Notes: generated by a model from the letters alone, not told the origin. Shown: positions 53,378 through 63,454, numbered from the stretch's first letter. The stretch: DNA of 64,000 nucleotides from an uncultured Saprospiraceae bacterium (GCA_943788055.1 CALSOU010000011.1:1-64000); one strand, 5' to 3'. Numbers and translations: made by a program.

Positions 53378-54670
53378 ATGAAAAAATCATTTTTATTGCT
53401 TTTTGTGCTTTTTGGATTTGTTGGTATTTCCGTTGGGCAAACAGGAATGAAAGCTATTAATAAAGCAGGACGATTATTGAGTACTTATAATTTGGATCCT
53501 TCAGCTAACGCAGATAAATTAAGCCAAGCTTTAGATTTGCTCGAAACTGGTTTCGAAGATTCGGAGGTTCAGTCCAGTGCTGCAGCATACCTGACAAAAG
53601 GTGAAATACTCAGCACACAAGCAAATTCTATCATTAACGAAGTTATTCTTAACCCTGAAGCTGGGGAAGGAAAAGACTTTACAGTTGGGTACAAAGCTTA
53701 TGAAGCATTCACTAAGGCTCATGATATTGCTGAAAAGAAGTTTCGCAAGAGGGAAGCATTGAAAGGTCTAGTCAAACTTGAAAGTATTATAGAAAATATG
53801 GGTGTAATTGCTTATCAGAACTCAGCTTGGGAGGCAGCATTTAAGTCTTTTAATTCAGCAATGGACATGTCTGATTACATCACAGCAATTGGCGAAGAAT
53901 CAGCAGTAACTGCTGAGAAAAAGCAAGATCTCTTGATGAACGCATTGACTGTTGGTTCTCAAGAAGGATCTGGGCTAGATATTACTTCTACAGTTGAGAA
54001 AGCGATTGCTATGGATATTCCGAATCCGGCAATATATCAAATTGCTTACTCCACTTTTGAAAAAATTGACCCTGATAAAGCAACAATGTACCTTGAAAAG
54101 GGAATAGCTAAATTTCCTGAGGATTCTGGACTTTTATTTGCTCAGATCAACAAGTATATAGCTGAAGGTAAACTTGAAGCATTGATTGATAAATTAAAAG
54201 CCGCAATCGCTGCTGAACCAGAGAATGCGACTGTTTATGCAACTCTTGGCAATGTATATGATCAACTATATGTGCAAGCGTCGGATGAAGGTAATGAAGA
54301 TAAAGCGAACGAATACTTTGATGGAGCCTTGAAGTACTACTTAGGAGCAACAGATATTGATGAGAACTCATTCAATTCCTACTATGGAATAGGTGCACTA
54401 TATTTCAATAAAGCTGCCAAAGTTGGTAAAGAACTTAATGAATTAAGCAATGATTTCTCGGCTGCAGGGATTAAGAAATATGATGCTAAGAAAGCTGAAA
54501 TGACATCTATGTACGAAAAGTCTTATCCATATTTGGAAAAGGCGGAAAAAATAAGTCCAGATGAGCCTTTAATACTTCAAGCACTGAAAGAGTATTACGT
54601 TCGAACCAACAAAAATGATAAGGCTGCTGAATACAAGGAGAAATTAGAAAAGGTTACAGGAGGAAACTAA
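53378..54670 (+). CDS. Secreted tetratricopeptide-repeat protein
   Basis: 430 residues: a signal peptide (KKSFLLLFVLFGFVGISVGQ) followed by helical repeats, among them TPR-like YKAYEAFTKAHDIAEKKF, ENATVYATLGNVYDQLY and YDGALKYYLGATDI-like pairs, and a coiled C-terminal end. It resembles periplasmic TPR proteins seen downstream of gyrA in Bacteroidota. No enzymatic motif. The own promoter presumably lies in the 200-base gap after gyrA; a strong terminator follows. Confidence 0.85.
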   Translation: MKKSFLLLFVLFGFVGISVGQTGMKAINKAGRLLSTYNLDPSANADKLSQALDLLETGFEDSEVQSSAAAYLTKGEILSTQANSIINEVILNPEAGEGKDFTVGYKAYEAFTKAHDIAEKKFRKREALKGLVKLESIIENMGVIAYQNSAWEAAFKSFNSAMDMSDYITAIGEESAVTAEKKQDLLMNALTVGSQEGSGLDITSTVEKAIAMDIPNPAIYQIAYSTFEKIDPDKATMYLEKGIAKFPEDSGLLFAQINKYIAEGKLEALIDKLKAAIAAEPENATVYATLGNVYDQLYVQASDEGNEDKANEYFDGALKYYLGATDIDENSFNSYYGIGALYFNKAAKVGKELNELSNDFSAAGIKKYDAKKAEMTSMYEKSYPYLEKAEKISPDEPLILQALKEYYVRTNKNDKAAEYKEKLEKVTGGN

Positions 54671-54703
54671 AAAATAGAATTTTAGTAGAAAGCGTTTTTG
54701 GCG

Positions 54704-54742
54704 AAAGAGATGTGATCAATATGATTACATCTCTTTTTTTGC
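54704..54742 (+). terminator. Terminator after the TPR gene
   Basis: AAAGAGATGTGATCA / TGATTACATCTCTTT: 15-pair stem with one G-T wobble and a 3-base loop, followed by a T run. Confidence 0.9.
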
Positions 54743-54907
54743 TTAAATACAATATATATGGTGTTTTTGATAATGTATAAAGGTTCTCATTGTAATCTAT
54801 TTATGAAAAAATTAACCTGGCTGTAACTTTTTTTTAATTTTCTTCGTTGTCTAAGCAGCCCTCAATATCTTATCTTCGTGTTTAATTCAAACAGACATTA
54901 ACAAAGA

Positions 54908-55123
54908 ATGAAAAAACGTCATATATCAACTGCTTTTTTGTGTTTATTCGTTCTAAGCATTTGCTCATTTGTTTTTCTTAACAAAGAAAATCCAGACTTC
55001 GCACTTTTTACATTTCCGACAGAACTTCCTACGTTCAATGTAGCTCCCAGTCACTTACCTGATGTTGAAGCTGTAAAAAACACAATACTGTTAATTAAAG
55101 AAATTATCTTGTTTGACCTATAG
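54908..55123 (+). CDS. Small predicted secreted or membrane protein (71 aa)
   Basis: 71 residues with a basic start (MKKRH) and a hydrophobic stretch (AFLCLFVLSICSFVFL), which could be a signal peptide or one membrane anchor, then a polar section and a hydrophobic end (NTILLIKEIILFDL). I recognise no family. It sits alone between the TPR terminator and the 3' end of the decayed AI-2E gene on the other strand, four bases away. Plausible but unproven. Confidence 0.5.
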   Translation: MKKRHISTAFLCLFVLSICSFVFLNKENPDFALFTFPTELPTFNVAPSHLPDVEAVKNTILLIKEIILFDL

Positions 55124-55127
55124 CTTC

Positions 55128-56247
55128 TTATCTTCTCCTTTCATTTACTTTGTCCTGGAATTCTGGACTTACCAGATCTACTCCTTCGTCCCTTGCTGCC
55201 TCATTGATTTTGGATTCTAATCCTTAAGCACTTCAAAATATGACTGCAAAAAATAGCGCTTGAAATATATAATCATTCAGCTTGTGAGAGGTATACCTAT
55301 AATCAAACCAGGTAAACCGAAGATATAGCTCCAGACACTAAGTGCCAGAACCATAATCCCTGGATTCATACCAATATTTTTTCCATAATCATCGGTGTAA
55401 GCAAAAGCTCTTCAACGATACTAGCAACTATAAAAACTACAACGACGATAGTGAAATAGAAAAGAAAACTTAGAGGCGTTTCGACGGATAGGACAAGACA
55501 AGATAAGGCCAATGGAATAAGGGTAAAGTATTGGAGGTAAGGAATGTATGATAATATCGTAACCAAAAAAATGATCAGTATCAATCCAGGCATGTCTAGA
55601 ATGGTAAATGCAATTCCATAGATTAAGGAGAGAAGAAGTACAATGTATGTTCTCAGTTTAAAGTACTTAATGAAAGTCTGACTGAAATCTTCTAAGATTA
55701 AATCGAAACCGTTTTTGTTGTTATGAAGTAGATATTGATTTCTAATCGAAATGAAGTAGTCTAGCTGATAAAGTACTAGTACAAAGTAGCCAATAGTTGA
55801 AAAAAGTATCAATAGAAAGCCGAAATTACTTTCATCAGCAGGAGTTTTAGAGTCATCGCTATTAAAAACGGATAGAATTTTCGAAAAGCTATCTCTGATT
55901 GTTTCAGTATCGATTTTAGAGTAGTCTATATTTTTCAATTTGTTTACTATTGAATCTGATTGAGATTGCAAGGTATTTTGCAGTTCTTCTACATCATAAA
56001 TTTTGCCCAGGTAATCCTTAACCTTTTTGGCTGTTTTGTCAAGTTGCTCTTGATTGTTTGAAGCCAGTAAGGTAAAACTTTGATTGAAGCGTTTGAAGTC
56101 TCGATTGACGTATTGTGTGAAAAACAAGAAGAAGAAAACGATAAAACATAAAGTACCTACGAGGAAGAGGGTAGTTATTTTATCCGTTTTATGACAGAAA
56201 AGGAAGTAGTTGTCAAACGCTTTGTTAAGATCTAATTCAGCGAATTC
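55128..56247 (-). pseudogene. Decayed AI-2E family transporter
   Basis: The reverse strand encodes an AI-2E-type permease: IKYFKLRTYIVLLLSLIYGIAF, LSYIPYLQYFTLIPLALS and a VEELLLTPMIMEK block. The reading frame is lost near 55372, and the next frame gives GMNPGIMVLALSVWSYIFG and IIGIPLTS. A TGA at 55277-55279 then stands where Leu is usual, followed by MIIYFKRYF. A third frame carries the tail (SKINEAARDEGVDL) to 55128. At the 5' end the frame can be followed up to 56247 but has no start codon, so the first transmembrane helices are lost. Two frameshifts, one nonsense codon and a 5' truncation leave no doubt about inactivation. Longest piece: 55366-56127. Confidence 0.8.
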
Positions 56248-56310
56248 TTAAAAATTTGCTAGAGAAGAAGTTTTTATTTTGAAGATGAACTTTTAAGCTG
56301 TAAGCCAAGG

Positions 56311-57348
56311 CTAGTTTGCACGATAGTATTCTTCAATTCTTTGATTTTCGTTGTTCCCTACGATAATTCTTAGTATGGTTCTATCTAACTTAATAATTTC
56401 TCCACGTTTGATTTTGTCTTTCCGATTAACATTGATTTTGATTTGGTTTTCAGTTGAGTTAAGCTCAAAATTATAGGCATTTTTTTCCTCTACCCATGTT
56501 CCTCTATTTGAGCTTTTATCAAGCTGAATTCTCATGAAGTCATCTCGAAAGGATGATTCTGGACCTGTTGGTAGTTCGGAGATGTAGTAAATATATGGAC
56601 CATCGAATATTCCGGATAATTCCTTGATATCCACTATTCCTCTGGCTGATTCTATGTCCGAAAATTTTTGAAATTTTGGTTTGAAGTAGCCGAATTGCGG
56701 TTCATCTACATTTTGAGTTGCAGGATAGTAGTCAGCAATTTTGATCTCAAACTGCAGTGTATCTTTACAGCCATATTTGTCTTCACCTATGACCTCTATT
56801 CTTCCGTCATCATAAAATCGGCCAATATTCATGACTGTTTGATCATGCCAGTTGCCATTGAAAGACCAATCGTAGTAATCAAAACCCCTATTCATAATAA
56901 CACTAACTCCTTTTTGCCTTCTGAAGGATTTCTTTTCGACCTTGTCGATCTTTAGTTGCAGGTGCTCATTTCCAACATTCATCTTGTGCTCAAGACGTCT
57001 GATTACCATTTGATATGTTGTATCGTAAAGAGTAGAGTAGTACTTCGAGTTGTTTTTAGGCACAAATGGTCTTCCATATCCAGTATAGCCCTTGAAGTCA
57101 GTGGAACTATCCCAAATCATGACTAGCCCAGGAAATAGAATCTCCAGGTCAATTTTAGCTTCTTCACCAATACAATAGGTATAGTTGAAAACGGAGTCAA
57201 AAGGTATATTGCGATCGAGAGAATCTTGATCATCAGCATTCATAATCCCGTCGCTATCAGTGTCGCGGTCGAGCTGATAGATCTGTGCATCAAGTCCAAA
57301 TGATATTGTGATTGCCCAAATCAAGGTAACTAGTATTTTACGTCGCAA
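56311..57348 (-). CDS. Secreted protein of unknown function with thrombospondin type 3-like calcium repeat
   Basis: 345 residues: signal peptide (RRKILVTLIWAITISFGLDA), followed at once by one or two thrombospondin type 3-like Ca-binding motifs (DRDTDSDGIMNADDQDS). The middle is beta-rich with no family I recognise (YDWSFNGNWHDQ, IEVIGEDKYGC). The last 70 residues (RGTWVEEKNAYNFELNSTEN onward) look like a small beta-barrel or lipocalin-like domain. The start is TTG at 57348. No T9SS tail is obvious. Two genes of unknown role (this and the next) lie together on the reverse strand. Confidence 0.7.
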   Translation of the reverse strand: MRRKILVTLIWAITISFGLDAQIYQLDRDTDSDGIMNADDQDSLDRNIPFDSVFNYTYCIGEEAKIDLEILFPGLVMIWDSSTDFKGYTGYGRPFVPKNNSKYYSTLYDTTYQMVIRRLEHKMNVGNEHLQLKIDKVEKKSFRRQKGVSVIMNRGFDYYDWSFNGNWHDQTVMNIGRFYDDGRIEVIGEDKYGCKDTLQFEIKIADYYPATQNVDEPQFGYFKPKFQKFSDIESARGIVDIKELSGIFDGPYIYYISELPTGPESSFRDDFMRIQLDKSSNRGTWVEEKNAYNFELNSTENQIKINVNRKDKIKRGEIIKLDRTILRIIVGNNENQRIEEYYRAN

Positions 57349-57472
57349 GTGTAATGTTAGCTGAGTTGAAAATAATGTTGATCGAAATACTGTGTATTGT
57401 CAGAATACATGAGTCTATTTTTTTCCTTTTCAGAGATTTAAGAAAAATGCCAATTCACTTGTTGCAAAACTA

Positions 57473-58195
57473 TTATTCAGAAGGGAAATCCCCAGTAATA
57501 TCTGTAAATAGCTCTTCATTTGATCTGCTTTTCGATGAATAGTAAATCTTTTTGTCGTTGGTTTTTGTGAACAGTATAAGAGGCGATTTTTCTGCGTTGA
57601 TGATTAGTTTGACAATTTCTCCCGTTCCACTAGTGAAATACCCTTTCCTGATTTCTCCGAGAGAAAAACCATTGGTCCTTATAGTTATTTTGGGAATTCG
57701 CTCTACAAGTTCTAAACTCTTGATTTGCTCTCTTCTTACGACTTCTCCATAACTACCGTGAAATTCAATCTTATCACTATCAAAACTAATCGTATTTTCT
57801 TTGAAACCGTAAGCTATTATAGAAATAACAAAAACTAATGTGAGCAACAGAATTCCGACACCCATTCTACTCCAAATTGATTTCTTGTTATCATTATACT
57901 TGGCACTTGCCAGAATAAAATAACAATAGCCGAGGATAGGGTAGATAGCAAAGAAAATACCCGCTGTGTTTGAACTAATAAGTTGATTTATTAGGATAAA
58001 AATGATAAAAAGGGAGATGCCAAGAAATATATGAAATTTGCGAAAGAACGGCAGAAATGATTTGATGTCCAACTGTTTCCTATCCTCTTCGCTCATTGAG
58101 TTATAACCTGCCAGCAAATACTTTGCGTTCTTTTCATTAACAATATATCCAATTGCTACGAATAGAAGACTTATCAATGCAAGTATGTAAATCAT
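57473..58195 (-). CDS. DUF3784 membrane protein fused to a PH-like domain
   Basis: 240 residues. The N-terminal 100 residues form three helices with the DUF3784 signature (FVAIGYIVNEKNAKYLLAGYNSMSEEDR). A fourth helix (LLLTLVFVISIIAYGF) is followed by a beta-rich C-terminus (FDSDKIEFHGSYGEVVRREQ, SLELVERIPKITIRTNGFSL) with the look of a bacterial PH domain. Such proteins are known in Firmicutes and Bacteroidota but have no assigned role. Predicted location is the inner membrane. Confidence 0.75.
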   Translation of the reverse strand: MIYILALISLLFVAIGYIVNEKNAKYLLAGYNSMSEEDRKQLDIKSFLPFFRKFHIFLGISLFIIFILINQLISSNTAGIFFAIYPILGYCYFILASAKYNDNKKSIWSRMGVGILLLTLVFVISIIAYGFKENTISFDSDKIEFHGSYGEVVRREQIKSLELVERIPKITIRTNGFSLGEIRKGYFTSGTGEIVKLIINAEKSPLILFTKTNDKKIYYSSKSRSNEELFTDITGDFPSE

Positions 58196-58252
58196 CCTTT
58201 AAATAGTTTATTTGTTAATTAAGTTTCTGATCCTATTGGAGCTGAAATTTTA

Positions 58253-59791
58253 TTACATTGTTATCTTTTCCATGCTGTTGACAGCTATTCTTCTTTTGGG
58301 AGCTCGCTCTAATACCTTCTCAAATTGCTCTTGAGCTTCTTCTCTTCTATTTTTTGATGCAAGCCATTCCCCATATATTTCGAATGATGGTTTAACTATA
58401 TTTGGCGGACCATAAGTATACCTAGTATTATCTTCAGCGTTGGTTGCTTTTTTCATCCATTCTTCAGCTAATTTTTCGTCGTCGTTACTTAAAGCAAGGA
58501 ATGATCGTAATTCGTATTCTAGCACTTTTATACTTGTAACTTCATTAACCGATGGTGGCTGCAAGTAACTAGAGATTCCGCTACACATTTTTGCATCACC
58601 AGCGACCATTAATGATTCTCCTTTTGAAGACATGGTATTCAATTTAGAGATAGCTGCCTCTAATTTTTGTGAGTTATCATGGTGATATGCTGCCATGCCG
58701 TGTGCGAAAATTTCAACACCTTGCGTAAGTAGATTTAATTTTTCCAGATCAACTGTATCAATAGCCAAAGAGTCAGACCAGTTACCCGACTGTGTTAGGT
58801 AATCAGCTTTCATCATCACATAATGTGCACGTGCTCTGCTTGAAGGTGTTTCAGAAGCGTATTGCTTCATTTCATAGACCATTTCTCTTGCCTTCGCTGT
58901 ATCTCCTTTTTGTAAATACCCATACATTAACCATTTGAAAGCATGATAACCGCGAGCATCATTATCTAGACCCTTATCTTTCATACGAGTTACACTGGCT
59001 TCATAACTTGCAATATTCGATTTGATTACTTCATCCCACATACCCAAAGCCACAAAAATATGTGAAGGCATATGCAGTGCATGTTCTGCATCGGGAGCCA
59101 CTTGAGCGTAAGCATGTGCAGCATCTAGAGCTAAAGTAGCATGGTCTGGATCATCATAAGAGTGGATAAGATAGTGCAGTGCACCAGGGTGATTTGGGTT
59201 CTCATCGATGATACCTTGAACGATCTTGGCACCATGAGCATAATTATCATCTTCGGTTCTACTTTTGGAAGCACCTAGTAGCGACAAAGCGTAAAAGGCA
59301 GCAACTTCATGATGTTCGGGATACTTCTTATACAGTTTTTCCATCTGATTCTTGTAAGCCTCATCTTGATCTTTCTTATCACCTTCTGCATAGAGAATCT
59401 CAACAGCTGCGAGTAAATATCGCTCGAGATCTGTTTGCGCCATTTTTAAGCGAGTTTCTTTGTTGTTAGCTAACTTGTTCAGTGCAGCACTTCCTTCATC
59501 GCTGTATCGTTCCCTCCAAAGTGGGTGATTATACGACATCGCTTCCCCCCAATATGCCATAACGAAGTTGGAATCCAATTCCTGAGCTTGTACAAACTTC
59601 TCAGCAGCATCGTCAAATTCGAAACTATGTAGTAACAATAATCCTTCCTGAAAGAACGGTGCAGCTTCTTCTGTACTTGTGACTTCAAAATTGACTTTGC
59701 CAAGTTTAACCTCTTCAGAAACTGGAGATTCCGTTGATTTACATTGAATTAATAGAAAAGTAAATAGGAGAAAGTAGATCGGATATTTCAT
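58253..59791 (-). CDS. TPR-containing lipoprotein
   Basis: 512 residues. Lipobox LLIQC near residue 17 predicts a lipid anchor. The mature protein holds several TPR-like helix pairs (FQEGLLLLHSFEFDDAAEKF, FVMAYWGEAMSYNHPLW, LHYLIHSYDDPDHATLAL) and a conserved HMPSHIFVALGMWDEV block. I recall this family in many proteobacteria and Bacteroidota as a TPR protein of unknown role. No catalytic residues assigned. Single gene on the reverse strand. Confidence 0.85.
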   Translation of the reverse strand: MKYPIYFLLFTFLLIQCKSTESPVSEEVKLGKVNFEVTSTEEAAPFFQEGLLLLHSFEFDDAAEKFVQAQELDSNFVMAYWGEAMSYNHPLWRERYSDEGSAALNKLANNKETRLKMAQTDLERYLLAAVEILYAEGDKKDQDEAYKNQMEKLYKKYPEHHEVAAFYALSLLGASKSRTEDDNYAHGAKIVQGIIDENPNHPGALHYLIHSYDDPDHATLALDAAHAYAQVAPDAEHALHMPSHIFVALGMWDEVIKSNIASYEASVTRMKDKGLDNDARGYHAFKWLMYGYLQKGDTAKAREMVYEMKQYASETPSSRARAHYVMMKADYLTQSGNWSDSLAIDTVDLEKLNLLTQGVEIFAHGMAAYHHDNSQKLEAAISKLNTMSSKGESLMVAGDAKMCSGISSYLQPPSVNEVTSIKVLEYELRSFLALSNDDEKLAEEWMKKATNAEDNTRYTYGPPNIVKPSFEIYGEWLASKNRREEAQEQFEKVLERAPKRRIAVNSMEKITM

Positions 59792-59879
59792 CGTAATAGA
59801 TTTGTATCTAAAAATAGTAAATTAATCGTGTTTTAATTTATTTGTGATGAAGAGGAATCTGAAGAATATTACTAAAATG

Positions 59880-60821
59880 TTACTTGTCATCCTTCATTCC
59901 GATCTCCCAAGTTGTCTCTTTATATCCATTTAAGAAATCAACAACGGTCATTTTACGTTTTCCTTGCAATTTCACCTCTTTCAAAATTATGTAACCATTG
60001 GTACAGGAAATTTTCATCTTCTTAGTTCTTTCGATTACAACTTGTCCGGGAGAAAGAGCTTGATCTGACTCTTTCTTTTTGCATTTGGTAATTTGAAATT
60101 GTAGCCCGTCTAAGGTAGTCCAAGCAGTCGGAAAAGGACTCATTCCACGAATGAAATTATAAACAGTAGAGACATCTTGATGCCAGTTGATCTCGCAGGT
60201 TTCTCTGTAGATCTTTGGTGCGGAAGTAGCTTCTGAATCATCCTGAGGAATTAGCTTGAATTCGTTACTTTTTATAGCTTTCACTGTGTCATGGATTACA
60301 TCAGCTCCTAAAAAGCGCATTCGCTCGTATAATTCACCAGCGGTTTCGTCTTCTCCAATGGTGATCTTTCTTTGAAATAAGTAATCGCCGGTATCTATTG
60401 CATGCTTGAGTTTGAAACTCGTTACTCCAGTTTCTTTTTCACCTCGCACAACTGCCCAGTTGATAGGAGCGGCACCTCGATATTTAGGTAGTAACGAACC
60501 ATGTAAATTGTATGTTCCGTGTTGTGGCATATCCCAAACCATGACAGGCAGCATTCTAAAAGCTACAACGATCTGTACATCAGCCTTGTAAGAAGCTAGT
60601 TCCTCAATAAATTTTGGGGCTTTCAAATTTTTCGGCTGTAGGACTGGAATACTGTTTTCTTCGGCGTAGACTTTAACAGGTGTCTTGAGGAGTTTTTTAC
60701 CACCTCGGCCGCCAAATTTGTCTGTTGCTGTAATGACAGCTACGACATCATATCCGTTTTTCACCAGAATATCTAAAGAGGGTACTGCAAAATCGGGCGA
60801 ACCCATATAGATTATACGCAT
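59880..60821 (-). CDS. fmt: Methionyl-tRNA formyltransferase
   Basis: 313 residues. N-terminal IYMGSPDFAVPSL, the catalytic NLHGSLLPKYRGAAPINW (Asn/His), AIDTGDYL with the Asp, and the C-terminal anticodon-side domain. It transfers formyl from 10-formyl-tetrahydrofolate to initiator Met-tRNA. Usual length, no defects. Confidence 0.96.
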   Translation of the reverse strand: MRIIYMGSPDFAVPSLDILVKNGYDVVAVITATDKFGGRGGKKLLKTPVKVYAEENSIPVLQPKNLKAPKFIEELASYKADVQIVVAFRMLPVMVWDMPQHGTYNLHGSLLPKYRGAAPINWAVVRGEKETGVTSFKLKHAIDTGDYLFQRKITIGEDETAGELYERMRFLGADVIHDTVKAIKSNEFKLIPQDDSEATSAPKIYRETCEINWHQDVSTVYNFIRGMSPFPTAWTTLDGLQFQITKCKKKESDQALSPGQVVIERTKKMKISCTNGYIILKEVKLQGKRKMTVVDFLNGYKETTWEIGMKDDK

Positions 60822-60938
60822 GAATTTTTATTGTAAAGTTACTATAGTTCAATCTTAAGACGAATTATCTCTCAAATTGTATCAAATCGAAAGATGATCG
60901 TTAAGGCAATGTATCATTGGATAAATGAACGTTTAATT

Positions 60939-63173
60939 TTAGTGATCATGATGTCCTGCATGCAGATTCCATTGTACAGGTATTGTAGGGATAATTTGAG
61001 CTTTTGAACTGCCTTCCTGAATTTTATATACTTTGTCAGCTTCTAAGTTTACTAGGTTTTGGATATTTTCTCCTTCTATCGGCCAAAGTATTTGTAATTC
61101 TTTCACTACAGTAGCTTTACCGATCCCAATGACCATGTCAAGTGAATTAGCGCCGAAAGAAGCTCCAGAATTCATCGTACGCCACAGTTCGCGTTCTTGT
61201 CCATTTTCTTCTATCAATAGACGTATTCTAGCACCAATTCCTTTTCTATTGGATCTAGTGCCCTCTAATCGGATACCGATAAAATGATTGCCAAAACCCG
61301 GGTTGTTAAAATATGCATTCTGAAAATTATCTCCCTCATAAGCTCCTCCCATCACGACATATACATCTAAATCGCCGTCTAAATCCATATCAACCATTGA
61401 AATCCCATGACCTTTTTGAATATGGCCCATGCCGCTCGCAAAAGTTACATCTTCGATCTTATGGCCTTGGACATTTCGATAAAGTTTATTGGGCACAATC
61501 GAGAAGAAACTAGGATTCCCAGTTGCTAAATAGAAATCGATCCAACCGTCATTATCAAGATCACCATAGTTACAACCCATTGTATATATTGCTTCAGTTA
61601 GTCCGATCTCTGAACTTATTTCTTCGAATTTACCGCCTCCTTTGTTGATATACAATAATGTTTTTCCACCAGTTTTCCTACCCTTGATATTCATAGATAA
61701 ATCGGCTGATGGATTATTTAACTTACTACGAAAGGAAGATACCAGAATGTCATTCTTGCCATCATTATTAAAATCAAAAATCATATTAGGAAACGCAACC
61801 TTGGGCTCCGTTAGGTTGAGAAACTGGGCTGCCTCATTGAATGTCGGGGTTCCATCTTCAAGTTTACCTGAATGTAAGTACATTAGATTGGCATCACCAA
61901 GAACTGAAACATAGATGTCTGGCCAACCATCATTATTAATATCGTCTACACTAACACCTTTGTGATAGCCAGTTTGGGACAAACCAGCTTTTGCCCCTAC
62001 ATCAGTAAATGTTCCATTCTTATTGTTTATCCACAATTGAGTAGGAAAGGTTAATGTGTCAAAGCTTTCGTTCACTACGATAAGGTCTAACCAACCATCT
62101 TTGTTGAAATCATTCCAACTGATTGCTTGAGTAGGGGTGTGGGTCATGAGACCTGCTTCTATTGTAACATCGGAAAAAGATCCATCACCATTATTTTTCA
62201 ATAAGGTATTTGGAATAGTTCCATCCCAGCGCATCCACGCTCCTCGCATAATGTACAGATCTATGAATCCGTCATTGTTATAGTCGGTTTGCTTGATATT
62301 TAGTCCACCAATAACGCCATCAAGACCTTTTGCCTTGGCCTGTTCTTCGAACCCACCATTGCCGTCATTGATATAGTAGTGAATCTGATCTGTGATACCC
62401 CATGATGAAGCTATGATATCATAATCACCGTCTTGGTCAAAGTCTTCAATAATACTTGCTCCGCTGATTCGATTGTCATCGATTTTAAGGGCTGAGGCAA
62501 TATTGTCAAAACGAGGAAACCCTGAGTCCGATTGATCAAAATACTTTGGAGACAACAAGAACTTAGAAGGTACGCCATCAGGGTATGATCCTAGAGTCAT
62601 ATGAGCTAGATTTAGAAGCCATATGCAGCTTTGTTCGTTTGGGTTATAACTCAAGATATCTTCTAGGAGTTTAATTGCATTCTTTGATCCCTTTGTCAGG
62701 GTATGAATACCATCTTCCCGAATAGGTACAATACATGACTGGTGGTTATGGTTTTGAATGCAATTTTCCTGCTCTCCCATCCGCATATAAGCAATCGCAA
62801 CTGCTTTTTTAAGATTAGTACCCATGTCGTTGTTGAGATCGATATTATTTATTTCACATGATCTAATAATTCGATCTAGTACTTCCAATGCAATCTTAGT
62901 TTCACCGCCGTTCAACATTTCCAAAGCGTACTGAATCAGCAGGTTCGCTTGATTGAGTCCTGTTGCTTTATCGGCTTCCAATTTGATCAAAGCTGCACGC
63001 TCTTTATTCAAGGTGTATGTTATATTCATGGGGCCGATTGCTGTATTTGCAGCACGAACGAGCTCTCTAGTATCTTGTGAAGATCCAACTTTGTCAGAGT
63101 TAGCTTCCGGTTCAGATACGCAAGAAATAATTGCTAGAGAAAACAAGGCGAAAAAAAAGAATTGCTGTTTCAT
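60939..63173 (-). CDS. Large lipoprotein with VCBS/FG-GAP repeats and ASPIC/UnbV domain (CRTAC1-like)
   Basis: 744 residues from the ATG at 63173, chosen because MKQQFFFFALFSLAIISC is a good lipoprotein signal; a frame from 63203 adds ten residues. After a helical region (about 40-200, TPR-like) come repeated FG-GAP/VCBS units with DFNNDGKNDILVSSF, DINNDGWPDIYVSVLGD and DMDLDGDLDVYVVMGG, each a Ca-binding blade of a beta-propeller. The C-terminal ASPIC/UnbV domain follows (IGIRLEGTRSNRKGIGARI, LQILWPIEGE). Such proteins sit on the outer surface. The His-rich end (HAGHHDH) may bind metal (inference). Confidence 0.88.
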   Translation of the reverse strand: MKQQFFFFALFSLAIISCVSEPEANSDKVGSSQDTRELVRAANTAIGPMNITYTLNKERAALIKLEADKATGLNQANLLIQYALEMLNGGETKIALEVLDRIIRSCEINNIDLNNDMGTNLKKAVAIAYMRMGEQENCIQNHNHQSCIVPIREDGIHTLTKGSKNAIKLLEDILSYNPNEQSCIWLLNLAHMTLGSYPDGVPSKFLLSPKYFDQSDSGFPRFDNIASALKIDDNRISGASIIEDFDQDGDYDIIASSWGITDQIHYYINDGNGGFEEQAKAKGLDGVIGGLNIKQTDYNNDGFIDLYIMRGAWMRWDGTIPNTLLKNNGDGSFSDVTIEAGLMTHTPTQAISWNDFNKDGWLDLIVVNESFDTLTFPTQLWINNKNGTFTDVGAKAGLSQTGYHKGVSVDDINNDGWPDIYVSVLGDANLMYLHSGKLEDGTPTFNEAAQFLNLTEPKVAFPNMIFDFNNDGKNDILVSSFRSKLNNPSADLSMNIKGRKTGGKTLLYINKGGGKFEEISSEIGLTEAIYTMGCNYGDLDNDGWIDFYLATGNPSFFSIVPNKLYRNVQGHKIEDVTFASGMGHIQKGHGISMVDMDLDGDLDVYVVMGGAYEGDNFQNAYFNNPGFGNHFIGIRLEGTRSNRKGIGARIRLLIEENGQERELWRTMNSGASFGANSLDMVIGIGKATVVKELQILWPIEGENIQNLVNLEADKVYKIQEGSSKAQIIPTIPVQWNLHAGHHDH

Positions 63174-63454
63174 AAATGTCATGTTGGAACTCAAAGATAT
63201 CAATACTTAAACGATCTATAGGGAAGTATTGTAAGCAATCTTTGATTTGGGCCAGGACCCAAAAGCATGCACTTGAATATTGCTAAAACAGTTTTGTAAG
63301 TTGTGATAAGAGACTGAGGAGGGAAGTTGTTGAGTTAAGATATAGAGACTTTGAAAGTTAGGTTTTAGGAATTGTACTTCAACTGATTTTATTGCTTAAC
63401 TTAAGGTATTTAATCGTGTTTTGATAATGATCAATTTTTCGATGTTGTTGTTAT

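Noticed and set aside
54908..55123. Antitoxin or toxin role for the 71-residue protein
   Set aside because: No partner gene and no motif; its neighbour is a decayed transporter on the other strand.
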